From contig JBCDJG010000004.1 of the NCBI GenBank assembly GCA_038748065.1, positions 1-64,000 of the forward strand: a stretch of 64,000 nucleotides of DNA, in the 5' to 3' direction. This DNA comes from JBCDJG01 sp038748065 (GTDB lineage Bacteria > Pseudomonadota > Gammaproteobacteria > Pseudomonadales > Halieaceae). Positions 15,301-23,453 of the stretch are shown in pieces. The position numbers were made by a program, and so were the translations under genes. Below the pieces are notes generated by a model. The model ran no database searches, was not told the origin of the DNA, and was given only the letters and a program-made list of their open reading frames with translations. Numbering within the stretch: position 1 is the stretch's first letter; every line of letters begins with the position of its first letter.

Positions 15301-16704
15301 CTACATGTTGAGCTCTTTCATTTTACGCGTCAGCGTATTGCGCCCCCAGCCGAGCAGTTCTGCTGCGTCCCGCTTGCGGCCGCGAGTATGCGCCAGCGCG
15401 ACCTCGATCAGCGCGCGCTCGAAGGTGGGCACCGCGTGCTGCAGAATATGATCTTTGCCCTGCACCAGCTCGTTCTGGGCCCAGGCGGAGAGCAGTTCAT
15501 GCCAGGGGGCGTTGCTTGGCTCAGACACCTGAACGGGGGCGCGGCCAAGTTCCGGCGGCAGATCGCTCAGGTGCACCTCGCGGCCGGCTGCCATCACTGT
15601 TATCCAGCGGCAGGTATTTTCCAGCTGGCGCACATTTCCAGGCCAATCGAGGCTGGCCAGGAACTGCTCCGATTCCGGTAGCAGGACCTTGGGTTCGCCG
15701 CCCAGCTCTTCCGCCGCCTTCTGGAAGAAGAATTGCATCAGCCGTGGAATATCTTGCCGGCGCTCTCCCAGGCGTGGAATATGGATACGAATCACGTTCA
15801 GTCGGTGGAAGAGGTCTTCGCGAAAGTCGCCTCGTCGCACCAGTTCTTCCAGGTCCTGGTGCGTGGCGGCGATGATTCTCACATCGACCTGCACAGGGGT
15901 ATGGCCTCCGACCCGGTAGAACTCGCCATCCGCCAGTACGCGCAGCAATCGTGTTTGGGTATCCGCAGGCATGTCACCGATTTCATCGAGGAAGAGTGTG
16001 CCGCCGTCGGCCTGCTCAAAGCGGCCCGCTCGCTTGCTGTTGGCGCCGGTGAAAGAGCCCTTCTCGTGACCAAATAACTCTGACTCCATCAGGTCCTTGG
16101 GTATAGCCGCCATATTCAGGGCGATAAAGGGGTTGCCGGCGCGTGGGCTGTGGCGATGCAAGGCGCGCGCGACCAGTTCTTTTCCGGTCCCGGATTCGCC
16201 GTTGATGAGCACCGTGATATTGCTCTGGGCGAGGCGCCCGATAGCCCGGAAGACCTCCTGCATCGCCGGCGCCTCGCCGATGATTTCGGTATTGCGGAAG
16301 TCCTCTTCCGGCGCGGGCGTGCCCCGATTCTCCAGTGCCTGTGCGACGGCCCGCTCGGTAATGGCCACGACTTCATCAATATCGAAGGGCTTAGGGAGGT
16401 ACTCGAAGGCGCCGCGCTGATAGGAGGTCACTGCGCTGTCGAGGTCGGAGTGTGCGGTGGTGATGATCACCGGCAGTTCCGGGTGGCTGCTGGCCAACTT
16501 GGCGAGCAGCTCCAGACCGTTGGTACCTGGCATACGGATATCGCTGATAATGGCGTCTGGCGTTTCGTGCTGTATCCGGTCTAGCAGGGTATCGGCATCC
16601 TCAAAGCTTTCATTGTCGATGTTAGCCTGGTTCAGGGCGCGTTCCAGCACCCAGCGTATGGAGCTGTCGTCGTCGACCACCCAGACTTTAACTGACTTTT
16701 GCAT
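15301..16704 (-). CDS. ntrC: Nitrogen regulation response regulator NtrC
   Basis: A 467-aa sigma-54 activator. Receiver domain (1-120) with phospho-acceptor Asp55 in AIISDIRMPGTNG; AAA+ domain (about 140-370) with Walker A GESGTGKE, the sigma-54 contact loop GSFTGA, and Walker B LFLDEIGDMP; C-terminal Fis-type helix-turn-helix ending LLGWGRNTLTRKMKELNM. The contact loop normally reads GAFTGA, so Ala-to-Ser is a mild variant. ATG 16704 overlaps ntrB by 17 bp. It probably activates the sigma-54 promoter found upstream of the type II glutamine synthetase. Confidence 0.96.
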   Translation of the reverse strand: MQKSVKVWVVDDDSSIRWVLERALNQANIDNESFEDADTLLDRIQHETPDAIISDIRMPGTNGLELLAKLASSHPELPVIITTAHSDLDSAVTSYQRGAFEYLPKPFDIDEVVAITERAVAQALENRGTPAPEEDFRNTEIIGEAPAMQEVFRAIGRLAQSNITVLINGESGTGKELVARALHRHSPRAGNPFIALNMAAIPKDLMESELFGHEKGSFTGANSKRAGRFEQADGGTLFLDEIGDMPADTQTRLLRVLADGEFYRVGGHTPVQVDVRIIAATHQDLEELVRRGDFREDLFHRLNVIRIHIPRLGERRQDIPRLMQFFFQKAAEELGGEPKVLLPESEQFLASLDWPGNVRQLENTCRWITVMAAGREVHLSDLPPELGRAPVQVSEPSNAPWHELLSAWAQNELVQGKDHILQHAVPTFERALIEVALAHTRGRKRDAAELLGWGRNTLTRKMKELNM

Positions 16705-17752
16705 ATTGGAATTCCAGGGGTAAATAGAGAGTAAAACATGTCTTTCCGGGCTCGCTGCTGCATTCCAGCAGGCCGCCGTGCCGGCTGATGATGGCCTGTG
16801 CAATGGATAATCCAAGGCCGGTACCGGAAGCGCGGCCGGTAACCATGGGAACAAAAATCGACGGCAGCAGATCGGCTGGTATGCCGGGCCCATCGTCGAT
16901 GATGTCGATCTGTGTTACCAGGCGGTGGCGTCGTGAGCCAATAGTGAACTGCCTTCGTGTCCGAGTACGAAAGGTAATGTGGCAGTCCGCTTCGGCCGCC
17001 TGTAACGCGTTGCGTGCGATATTGAGCACGGTCTGTACCAGTTGACTACGATCGCCCTGCAGTTCGGGAATACTGGGGTCGTAGTCGCGACTGATGGTGA
17101 GTTCATCACCGGCCTCGGCGGTGACCAACTGGCAAACGTGCTCGAGTACTTCGTGGATGTTGAGAGCCTCGATCCGCGGCGTATCCCGCGGCCCCATCAT
17201 CTGGTCCACGAGGTCGCGCAGTCGATCTGCCTCACGAATGATGATGCTGGTGTACTCGGTGAGGTTGGCGTCGGGTAACTCCCGTGCAAGCAGCTGAGCG
17301 GCGCCGCGAACCCCTCCCAATGGGTTCTTGATCTCGTGCGCAAGGCCGCGAATGACCGCGCGAGTGGTTGCCTGGGCGTCCAGCAGGTGCCCCTCGCGGC
17401 TTATTTTCAGCAAGCGATCCACCGGCTGCAGTTCCGCGAGTAGCCTGAAGTCCCGTTTGGCCTCATGAATCGGCGTCAACATCATGTCGACGTGAATCTC
17501 CTGGCCGCCGGGTAGCCGCAAAGGCACGTTGCGCTGGGCCATGGGACTATTGCTGTCCATCACCTTGTACAGGCTTCCGAGCCACTCCCGCGACCCGGCG
17601 AACAGGGTACTGGCATGCGCCCCGGCAATCCGCGGCGATGAGACCTGCAGGAGATTCTCGGCGGCGACGTTGACAGCCAGTACGCTCAGCTCGCTATCCA
17701 TGGCGATGACGGCACTGCTGATGTGGTCGAGAATGTCGGCTGCCAGGCCCAT
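16688..17752 (-). CDS. ntrB: Nitrogen regulation sensor kinase NtrB
   Basis: A 354-aa cytosolic histidine kinase/phosphatase for NtrC. A PAS-like domain covers residues 5-75, the dimerisation/phosphoacceptor segment has His139 in IRGLAHEIKNPLGG (same number as in E. coli NtrB), and the ATPase domain shows DDGPGIP and GTGLGLSIAQ. No membrane helix. ATG 17752 has AGGG upstream; the frame is open further out but without similarity. Upstream DNA (17837-17947) has a hairpin, a palindrome and an NtrC-like half-match that could serve autoregulation. Confidence 0.96.
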   Translation of the reverse strand: MGLAADILDHISSAVIAMDSELSVLAVNVAAENLLQVSSPRIAGAHASTLFAGSREWLGSLYKVMDSNSPMAQRNVPLRLPGGQEIHVDMMLTPIHEAKRDFRLLAELQPVDRLLKISREGHLLDAQATTRAVIRGLAHEIKNPLGGVRGAAQLLARELPDANLTEYTSIIIREADRLRDLVDQMMGPRDTPRIEALNIHEVLEHVCQLVTAEAGDELTISRDYDPSIPELQGDRSQLVQTVLNIARNALQAAEADCHITFRTRTRRQFTIGSRRHRLVTQIDIIDDGPGIPADLLPSIFVPMVTGRASGTGLGLSIAQAIISRHGGLLECSSEPGKTCFTLYLPLEFQYAKVS

Positions 17753-17836
17753 AGTTGCCCTATTATTGACCGCTCGATAGCGGCATGCATGTTTGTAAAG
17801 CAAGAATGGAGCCAAGCGGTGGCGCGGGCTAACGGT

Positions 17837-17860
17837 CTCGATGGGAACCAACCCATCGAG
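17837..17860. repeat. Perfect 9-bp stem hairpin upstream of ntrB
   Basis: Arms CTCGATGGG (17837-17845) and CCCATCGAG (17852-17860) with a 6-base loop. No T-tract follows in either direction, so it is not a standard terminator. It would be in the untranslated leader of ntrB or in a DUF4124-ntrB read-through message and may affect processing or stability. A perfect palindrome GTAAGCGCTTAC lies 14 bp further on (17875-17886). Confidence 0.5.
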
Positions 17861-17930
17861 GAATTTCAGTGATAGTAAGCGCTTACATCAGATGCGCTGG
17901 GAAGGCAGCTCGACCGCCATTGGCTCACCG

Positions 17931-17947
17931 TGCACCATTATTGTGCG
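17931..17947. promoter_or_regulatory. NtrC-like site between DUF4124 gene and ntrB
   Basis: TGCACCATTATTGTGCG matches the NtrC palindrome TGCACC-N5-GGTGCA perfectly in the first arm and at 4 of 6 positions in the second. It lies about 180 bp upstream of the ntrB start. Autoregulation of ntrBC by NtrC is known in enterobacteria. No convincing sigma-54 promoter was seen nearby, so repression rather than activation is possible. Confidence 0.4.
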
Positions 17948-17962
17948 CGGCGCATCGGAAGT

Positions 17963-18523
17963 CTAGTTAGCGCTGCGTCGAGCTCGTTGGATGACCGAGG
18001 GCCGCAGGACGTAGACGCGTACGGGGCCTGATTGGGCGAGGGCTGCGCCGTCCTCGTCCAGCACCTGCACGACGAGGTCTGTCTGCCCCCTCGGCACGCC
18101 GACGAGTGCCCAGGTGCCAGCGGCTTGGGGCTCGCCCCAGGGTTCTCCGTTCATCACCAGCTGCAGCTGATCCCCCTCGCGCAAGCTCGGGTCCAGCGAG
18201 GCCTGAACGGTAAAGTTGCCGCCCCCCATGGGTATGGTCGTTTCGTTGGGCGGCGCAGAGATGTTGACGCGGTAATCGGGGGAGGCATCTTCAGGCGCCG
18301 GATCTGGCTCGCTCTGCTCAAGTCTTTCTACAACGGGGGGCGGGGCTGCGGTATTGGTTTCGGTGACTTCAATCTGGCGAGCGCTGTTGCCGTCGCTGGG
18401 CGGCGTATCGGAATAGCCGATGACGCGCCCGCTTTCGTCACGAATTTCATAGACCTGCGCCAACATGGGTGATGCCAAGGTAACGAGAACGAGCAGGAGC
18501 AGACCACGTAACATGCGCATTCG
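17963..18523 (-). CDS. DUF4124 domain-containing exported protein
   Basis: A 186-aa protein with a signal peptide (residues 1-21, LLLLVLVTLASPMLAQ) and an N-terminal DUF4124 domain (VYEIRDESGRVIGYSDTPPS) followed by a Pro/Glu-rich linker and a beta-rich C-terminal region of about 100 residues. DUF4124 proteins sit between glnA and ntrB in pseudomonad relatives; function is unknown. ATG 18523 with GGAAAG upstream is preferred over a GTG eight codons earlier lacking a spaced ribosome site. The protein should be periplasmic. Confidence 0.82.
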   Translation of the reverse strand, partial: RMRMLRGLLLLVLVTLASPMLAQVYEIRDESGRVIGYSDTPPSDGNSARQIEVTETNTAAPPPVVERLEQSEPDPAPEDASPDYRVNISAPPNETTIPMGGGNFTVQASLDPSLREGDQLQLVMNGEPWGEPQAAGTWALVGVPRGQTDLVVQVLDEDGAALAQSGPVRVYVLRPSVIQRARRSAN

Positions 18524-18602
18524 GCTTTCCGCGAAATTTTGCTTCACCCTAGCAGAACTTGGGCAGAAAAAAAAAGCCCGATGTCTCGCGCCCCGGTGTC
18601 GC

Positions 18603-20009
18603 CTAGACCGAGTAATACATCGAGAATTCGACGGGATGTGTCGTCATATTCAGCTTCTCGACTTCCTCAGATTTCAGGTCGATGTAGCCATCGATCATAT
18701 CATCGGTAAAAACGCCGCCGGCGGTCAGGAAATCGCGATCCGCGTCCAGTGCCGCCAGTGCCATGCCAAGGCTCGATGCCACGGTAGGAATAGCGGCGCC
18801 CTCGTCGGGCGATAGGTCATAGAGGTCCTTGTCGGCGGCGTCGCCGGGGTGAATCTTGTTCTGGATACCGTCGATGCCAGCCATGAGCATCGCTGCAAAG
18901 GCCAGGTAGGGGTTGCCCGTGGGATCCGGGAAGCGTACCTCGATTCGTTTGCCCTTCGGGCTTGGCTCATAGGGTATGCGGATCGAGGCCGAGCGATTGC
19001 GGGCCGAGTAGGCCAGCATGACTGGCGCTTCGAAGCCGGGCACCAGGCGTTTATAACTGTTGGTAGAGGCGTTGGTAAAGGCGTTCAGGGCACGGGCATG
19101 TTTGATGATGCCGCCGATATAGAATAGCGCCTCGTCCGATAACCCAGCGTAGCCATCGCCCGCAAATACGTTTTCGCTGTCCTTGCTGATGGACTGGTGG
19201 CAGTGCATGCCAGAACCATTGTCGCCGACCAGTGGCTTGGGCATGAATGTGGCCGTCTTGCCATAGGCGTGGGCCACGTTGTGTACGCAGTATTTCAGGA
19301 TCTGTGTCTCGTCTGCCTTGGCCACGAGAGAGTTAAACTTAACCCCGATCTCGCACTGCCCAGCGGTGCCGACCTCGTGGTGGTGAACCTCAACGGGTAG
19401 TCCCATCTGTTCCATCGCGGCGCACATGGCGGCCCTGATGTCATGCAGTGAGTCGACTGGCGGTACCGGGAAGTAGCCGCCTTTGACGCCCGGACGGTGG
19501 CCAATATTGCCGTCATCATAGTGCTCCGCAGAAGACCAGGCGGCCTCCTCTGAGGAGACCGAATAGTGGGCGCCAGACATCTCTACCTTCCACTTGACGT
19601 CATCGAAGATGAAGAACTCGGGCTCGTTACCAAAAAAAGCTTTATCGCCGATGCCCGTGGCGACGAGGTAGGCTTCTGCGCGCTTGGCCACTGAGCGTGG
19701 ATCACGCTCGTAGCCTTGCAGGGTCGACGGTTCCACGATGTCACAGCGCAAGATCACGGTAACGTCGTCGGTGAAAGGGTCGAGGGTCGAGGTGCTGTCA
19801 TCGGGCATCAGTATCATGTCGGACTCGTTGATGTCCTTCCAGCCAGAGATCGAGGAGCCGTCAAACATCTTGCCGCCTGCAAAGAAGGCCTCGTCGACCT
19901 CGGCGGCAGGAATCGTGACATGCTGCTCCTTGCCGCGGGTGTCGGTGAAGCGCAGATCGACCCAACGGGCTTCGTTATTCTCAATCAGGTCGAGGGTGTT
20001 CTCTGACAT
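18603..20009 (-). CDS. glnA: Glutamine synthetase type I
   Basis: A 468-aa dodecameric GSI making glutamine from glutamate and ammonia. MFDGSSISGWKDI, the metal-binding NEPEFFIFD and GSGMHCHQS, and the ATP site are all present. The adenylylation Tyr397 lies in DLYDLSPDEG, so GlnE/PII control is expected. ATG 20009 has GGAGA seven bases upstream. A T9 run follows the stop but with no clear stem. A 16-bp palindrome at 20081-20096 lies upstream; no convincing sigma-54 box was found. Confidence 0.98.
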   Translation of the reverse strand: MSENTLDLIENNEARWVDLRFTDTRGKEQHVTIPAAEVDEAFFAGGKMFDGSSISGWKDINESDMILMPDDSTSTLDPFTDDVTVILRCDIVEPSTLQGYERDPRSVAKRAEAYLVATGIGDKAFFGNEPEFFIFDDVKWKVEMSGAHYSVSSEEAAWSSAEHYDDGNIGHRPGVKGGYFPVPPVDSLHDIRAAMCAAMEQMGLPVEVHHHEVGTAGQCEIGVKFNSLVAKADETQILKYCVHNVAHAYGKTATFMPKPLVGDNGSGMHCHQSISKDSENVFAGDGYAGLSDEALFYIGGIIKHARALNAFTNASTNSYKRLVPGFEAPVMLAYSARNRSASIRIPYEPSPKGKRIEVRFPDPTGNPYLAFAAMLMAGIDGIQNKIHPGDAADKDLYDLSPDEGAAIPTVASSLGMALAALDADRDFLTAGGVFTDDMIDGYIDLKSEEVEKLNMTTHPVEFSMYYSV

Positions 20010-20080
20010 GGGACGGTCTCCAGGGTGTTTTTAGTAGATCTCTGACGATGCTTGTCTTCAGCGCGTGAGCATTTTGTACG

Positions 20081-20096
20081 TGACGGAACTCCGTCA
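20081..20096. promoter_or_regulatory. 16-bp palindrome upstream of glnA
   Basis: TGACGGAACTCCGTCA (7-bp perfect arms, 2-bp centre) lies 72-87 bp upstream of the glnA start in the 260-bp gap to the type II synthetase gene. It has the size of an operator for a dimeric regulator, but does not match the NtrC consensus. The factor is unknown. Confidence 0.35.
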
Positions 20097-20199
20097 TAGT
20101 AGACCAAAAAGAGCCGCGCGCGACTGGGTAGCAAGGGCCGCCTGCACGTTGGCGTCCTGTGTTTGACTGGTCAGTGAGAGCTGAAAAATGATGGGGGGT

Positions 20200-20233
20200 G
20201 AACGCTGGCCCGGCGGGCGCCGAGCCAGCGTTC
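20200..20233 (-). terminator. Probable terminator after the type II glutamine synthetase gene
   Basis: A perfect 10-bp stem GAACGCTGGC/GCCAGCGTTC with a GC-rich 14-base loop lies 37 bp past the minus-strand stop. T5 follows about ten bases later, so the U-tract is displaced; termination may be partial, separating it from glnA. Confidence 0.55.
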
Positions 20234-20269
20234 AGGGGACGTACCTGAAACCCGTAAAGCGTGCCGGGG

Positions 20270-21286
20270 CTAGAAGCCAGCCTCTTTACAGGTTTTGACG
20301 ATTGCCGCCGCGACCTTGTAGGGGTCAGCGTTTGATGCGGGGCGACGGTCCTCAAGACGACCTTTCCAGCCATCTTCCACGGTGCCCACCGGGATGCGGA
20401 TGGACGCACCGCGATCCGAGACGCCGTAGCTGAACTCTTCAATCGACTGGGTTTCATGCTTACCGGTCAGGCGCTGGTCGTTGTCGGCACCGTAGACGCT
20501 GATGTGGCGCTCGATATTTTTGCCGAACTCTTCGCAGATCTTGTGGAACACGTCTTCGCTACCGGACTCGCGCATCGGACCGTTAGAGAAGTTGGCGTGC
20601 ATTCCTGAGCCGTTCCAGTCCGTATCGCCCAGGGGCTTCGGATGGTAGTCGATGGCATAGCCATATTTCTCGGCGGTACGCTCAAGCAGGTAGCGGCCCA
20701 GCCAGATCTCGTCGCCAGCGCGTTTGGCGCCCTTGGCGAAAATCTGGAACTCCCACTGGCCAGCGGCCACTTCGGCGTTGATACCTTCAACGTTGAGGCC
20801 GGCTTCGAGGCACAGGTCGAGGTGCTCTTCGATAATGGGGCGCCCGTAAGCGTTCTTGGCGCCCACAGAGCAGTAGTAGGGACCTTGCGGTTCGGGGTAG
20901 CCGCGTGCGGGGAAGCCCGGGGGACGGTTAGTTTCGGGATCCCACAGGAAGTATTCCTGTTCGAAGCCGAACCAGAAGTCGTCGTCATCTTCAGCTTCAT
21001 CGATGGTGGCGCGACCGTTGGTGACGTGTGCTGAGCCGTCTGCATTCAGGACTTCGGTCATCACGAGATAGGAATTCTGGCGATCCGGGTCGGGAATGAT
21101 GGCGACCGGCTTCAACAGGCAATCCGAATCACTGCCGTCGGCCTGTTCGGTCGAGCTGCCGTCGAAGGACCACATGGGGCATTCTTCCAGCGTTCCGCCG
21201 AAGTCTGAGCGGACCATGGTCTTGCTGCGCAGGCTCTGAGTCGGGGCGTAGCCGTCGAGCCAAATGTATTCCAACTTACTTTTCAT
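20270..21286 (-). CDS. Glutamine synthetase type II (GlnII-like)
   Basis: A 338-aa glutamine synthetase of the eukaryotic-like GSII class, recognisable from IWLDGYAPTQSLRSKT, MWSFDGSSTEQADG, NGSGMHANFSNGPMRE and ETQSIEEFSYGVSDRGASIR. It is about 130 residues shorter than GSI and lacks the adenylylation loop. In bacteria GSII typically backs up GSI under nitrogen limitation. ATG 21286 gives the family start; an upstream ATG would add 12 residues without a ribosome site. A sigma-54 promoter and NtrC site lie upstream (21362-21379, 21516-21532), so it is probably NtrC-activated. Confidence 0.95.
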   Translation of the reverse strand: MKSKLEYIWLDGYAPTQSLRSKTMVRSDFGGTLEECPMWSFDGSSTEQADGSDSDCLLKPVAIIPDPDRQNSYLVMTEVLNADGSAHVTNGRATIDEAEDDDDFWFGFEQEYFLWDPETNRPPGFPARGYPEPQGPYYCSVGAKNAYGRPIIEEHLDLCLEAGLNVEGINAEVAAGQWEFQIFAKGAKRAGDEIWLGRYLLERTAEKYGYAIDYHPKPLGDTDWNGSGMHANFSNGPMRESGSEDVFHKICEEFGKNIERHISVYGADNDQRLTGKHETQSIEEFSYGVSDRGASIRIPVGTVEDGWKGRLEDRRPASNADPYKVAAAIVKTCKEAGF

Positions 21287-21361
21287 CTTGCGTTTCTCTT
21301 TGTGGCGGATGGATATCGACATGAGCTGTGCTTGGACAGCTCGCCTGTAGCAGAGTCAGGG

Positions 21362-21379
21362 TAGCAATATCTATTCCAA
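21362..21379 (-). promoter_or_regulatory. Sigma-54 promoter of the type II glutamine synthetase gene
   Basis: The minus strand reads TTGGAATAGATATTGCTA: GG (-24, 21377-21376) and GC (-12, 21365-21364) separated by exactly 10 bases, with TTGCT at -12 as in the consensus TGGCAC-N5-TTGCT. The start would be near 21353, giving a leader of about 67 bases to ATG 21286. Confidence 0.75.
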
Positions 21380-21515
21380 CTTTTGTCGAGACCTGTTAGG
21401 GGCAGGAAATGCCCCTAAAATGAGCAGCTTACACGCGTCCATGCCACCTTGGAGGCGCTATATGCCGGTATCAACGTCTAGCAGTGCACCAAAAACGCTC
21501 ATTGAGGTCCGGTTC

Positions 21516-21532
21516 TGCACAGAAATGGTGCA
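21516..21532. promoter_or_regulatory. NtrC-binding enhancer site
   Basis: TGCACAGAAATGGTGCA matches TGCACC-N5-GGTGCA at 11 of 12 arm positions. It lies about 165 bp upstream of the predicted sigma-54 start of the type II synthetase gene, a normal enhancer distance. An overlapping TGCA-N7-TGCA (21529-21543) and a TGCACC half-site at 21485-21490 may add further contacts. Confidence 0.72.
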
Positions 21533-21554
21533 TTTATAGTGCATTGATGGCACT

Positions 21555-22346
21555 TTAACCCCCTGAAGCATCCACAACGACGACGGTAATATTGTCCTGG
21601 CCCCCGCCTGCCAGTGCCAGATCCACCAGTGCGTGGCAGGCCTGCGCGGCTGATCCGCTAGCCAATTCGGTCTCTATGTCCGTAAAGGCGACCGGGTTGT
21701 AGAGGCCGTCGCTGCACAGCAGGAATCGATCTCCGCTGCGCACGGGCGAGTAGGTCATATCCAGGCGCAGCTCGCCGTGGCCGAGGGCGCGTGTCAGTAC
21801 GTGGGCGCTGTCATGCGTCGCCTTCTCTTCGGCCGATAGTTCGCCGCGCGTAAACTTGTCCTCTGCCAGGCTGTGATCCCGAGTCAACTGTTCCAGCGCC
21901 TTATCGCGCAGGCGATAAACTCGACTGTCGCCCGCCCAAAGCAGGAAGCTGTAGTTGCCGTGGGCGAGCATGGCCGCAACGGTCGTGCCGGGACGGTGCT
22001 TACGGAAAGCGTTGCGGCACTTGTCGTGTGCAATCTGGAGCCGCGCTTCGATGTCTTGCAGATTGGCGAGTATGGAACTCTGCCTGGGAAAATCCCGGAG
22101 CTGATCAACCACCGCGCTGCTGGCGTAGTCGCCACGGCTGTGTCCGCCGAGACCATCTGCCACTACCCATAGGCGCTCAGCCTGTGAGTCCAGAAAGGCA
22201 TCTTCGTTGACGTGGCGCACCCGCCCGACATCGGTGCGACTGGCGCTTTGCCAGTCGATGCCGGATTCCGGGCGACCACCGCTGTCTGCATCGGCTTCGG
22301 AGCGATCGGCAATTTCGGCGACTTGCTGCAAAGTGGCATCTGACAT
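21555..22346 (-). CDS. PP2C-family protein phosphatase
   Basis: A 263-aa cytosolic metal-dependent Ser/Thr phosphatase. Motifs: TDVGRVRHVNEDAF, VVADGLGGHSRGDYASS, WAGDSRVYRLRD, and C-terminal GGGQDNITVVVV, all with the metal-binding Asp residues in place. About 30 N-terminal residues precede the domain. It starts 12 bp after the stop of the Ser/Thr kinase gene on the same strand, so the pair is probably co-transcribed and acts on common substrates. No substrate can be inferred. Confidence 0.93.
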   Translation of the reverse strand: MSDATLQQVAEIADRSEADADSGGRPESGIDWQSASRTDVGRVRHVNEDAFLDSQAERLWVVADGLGGHSRGDYASSAVVDQLRDFPRQSSILANLQDIEARLQIAHDKCRNAFRKHRPGTTVAAMLAHGNYSFLLWAGDSRVYRLRDKALEQLTRDHSLAEDKFTRGELSAEEKATHDSAHVLTRALGHGELRLDMTYSPVRSGDRFLLCSDGLYNPVAFTDIETELASGSAAQACHALVDLALAGGGQDNITVVVVDASGG

Positions 22347-22358
22347 CGTGAGGTGGGG

Positions 22359-23315
22359 CTATTCGTAGGCGTCCGTCTGCCAATCGTTTCTGAGTACGCG
22401 AACCAGTTCCTCCGCGGTTCTCGGCCGTGCGGCCGGATCCTTATCCAGGCAGCGCATGGTCAACCGGGCAAGCGTTTCCGGTATGGCTCGGTCACTGATG
22501 GCGCGAGGGTCCGGTGGCGTTTCTTCGCTAATCTGCTTCAGCAGGGTGGGTATAAGGTCGCCCTGGAAGGGTGTGGTCCCGGTCAGCGTCTCGTAGAGCA
22601 GCGCCCCGAGGCTGTAGATATCTGAACTGAACGATATAGCCGGATCTCGATTGACCTGCTCTGGTGACATGTACATCACGGTGCCTTGAAGCTTGCCTTC
22701 GCCCGTCATCCCGGGGTCGCCGTCGGCCTCTTCGGAAGTTTCTCTACCGCCCGGGGTTTTATCCTTGTGCCATACCTTGGCGAGACCCCAGTCGAGGACC
22801 AGGACCTCGCCATAGGGGCCGATCAGGATATTGTCCGGTTTGATGTCCCGGTGCAGTACGCCCATGGAGTGGGCATAGCCGAGTGCCTGGCCGACCTGTT
22901 CCAGCACTTCCATCAGCTGCGTCAGGTCATAGCGCTCGCGGTAGTTCAGTACCTCGCGCAGTGTGTAGCCATGGACCAACTTCATCGTGAAGTAGAGCTG
23001 GCCCTTATTATCACGGCCCAGCTCATAGGTCGGCACGGTGTTGGGGTGCTGTAGCGCCGCTGATATGCGCGCCTCGCGAAGCAGCCGGTGATTTTCAACC
23101 GGATCATCGACGAACTCGGGTCGCAGGGTCTTGTAGCAAACGGTGCGCCGCATGTGCAGATCGCGGCAGGACTTGATCAGGGACTTGCCGCCCCGATCGA
23201 TGGTGGAGAAGTAGGCATAGCGCGTGTGCGGATTCAGCTTCTCCGGCAGCGGCGCATCCATCTCCTCGGCGTAGAGTGGCGTCTCAGCATTTTGTTGTCG
23301 TTCGAATACAGGCAT
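22359..23315 (-). CDS. Ser/Thr protein kinase (Hanks type)
   Basis: A 318-aa soluble kinase. The domain covers about residues 35-310: Lys in TVCYKTLRP, catalytic loop VLHRDIKPDNIL, DWG in place of DFG (LVLDWGLAKVW), and the P+1 region GTVMYMSPEQVNRD. The Gly-rich loop is degenerate (STIDRGGKSLIK) with no GxGxxG. No membrane segment, PASTA or forkhead domain. It is the first gene of a kinase-phosphatase operon and divergent from typA across 138 bp. Activity is likely but the loop and DWG are unusual. Confidence 0.92.
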   Translation of the reverse strand: MPVFERQQNAETPLYAEEMDAPLPEKLNPHTRYAYFSTIDRGGKSLIKSCRDLHMRRTVCYKTLRPEFVDDPVENHRLLREARISAALQHPNTVPTYELGRDNKGQLYFTMKLVHGYTLREVLNYRERYDLTQLMEVLEQVGQALGYAHSMGVLHRDIKPDNILIGPYGEVLVLDWGLAKVWHKDKTPGGRETSEEADGDPGMTGEGKLQGTVMYMSPEQVNRDPAISFSSDIYSLGALLYETLTGTTPFQGDLIPTLLKQISEETPPDPRAISDRAIPETLARLTMRCLDKDPAARPRTAEELVRVLRNDWQTDAYE

Positions 23316-23412
23316 GAGCGGTTCAGTGTAATAGTGTCTACCCTCGCGGGAGCGTGAGTCGAGTGGTCAGTATACTCAATCATCAGCCGTTCGCTCACCG
23401 ACCGGATGCAGT

Positions 23413-23418
23413 TATAAT
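23413..23418 (+). promoter_or_regulatory. -10 box upstream of typA
   Basis: A consensus TATAAT lies 35 bp before the TTG start of typA, in the kinase-typA divergent gap. The corresponding -35 region is poor. Confidence 0.4.
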
Positions 23419-23453
23419 CCGCCGCCTCTTTCGCACACCCCGAGGACAGCTCC

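Noticed and set aside
18565..18600. A9/T9 tract after glnA as a rho-independent terminator
   Set aside because: The T-run is right for glnA but I could not build a stem of more than three or four pairs in front of it.
20010..20269. Sigma-54 promoter for type I glnA
   Set aside because: Only GG-N10-GC by chance with poor flanks (AGGACG, GTGC), and no NtrC palindrome; not convincing.
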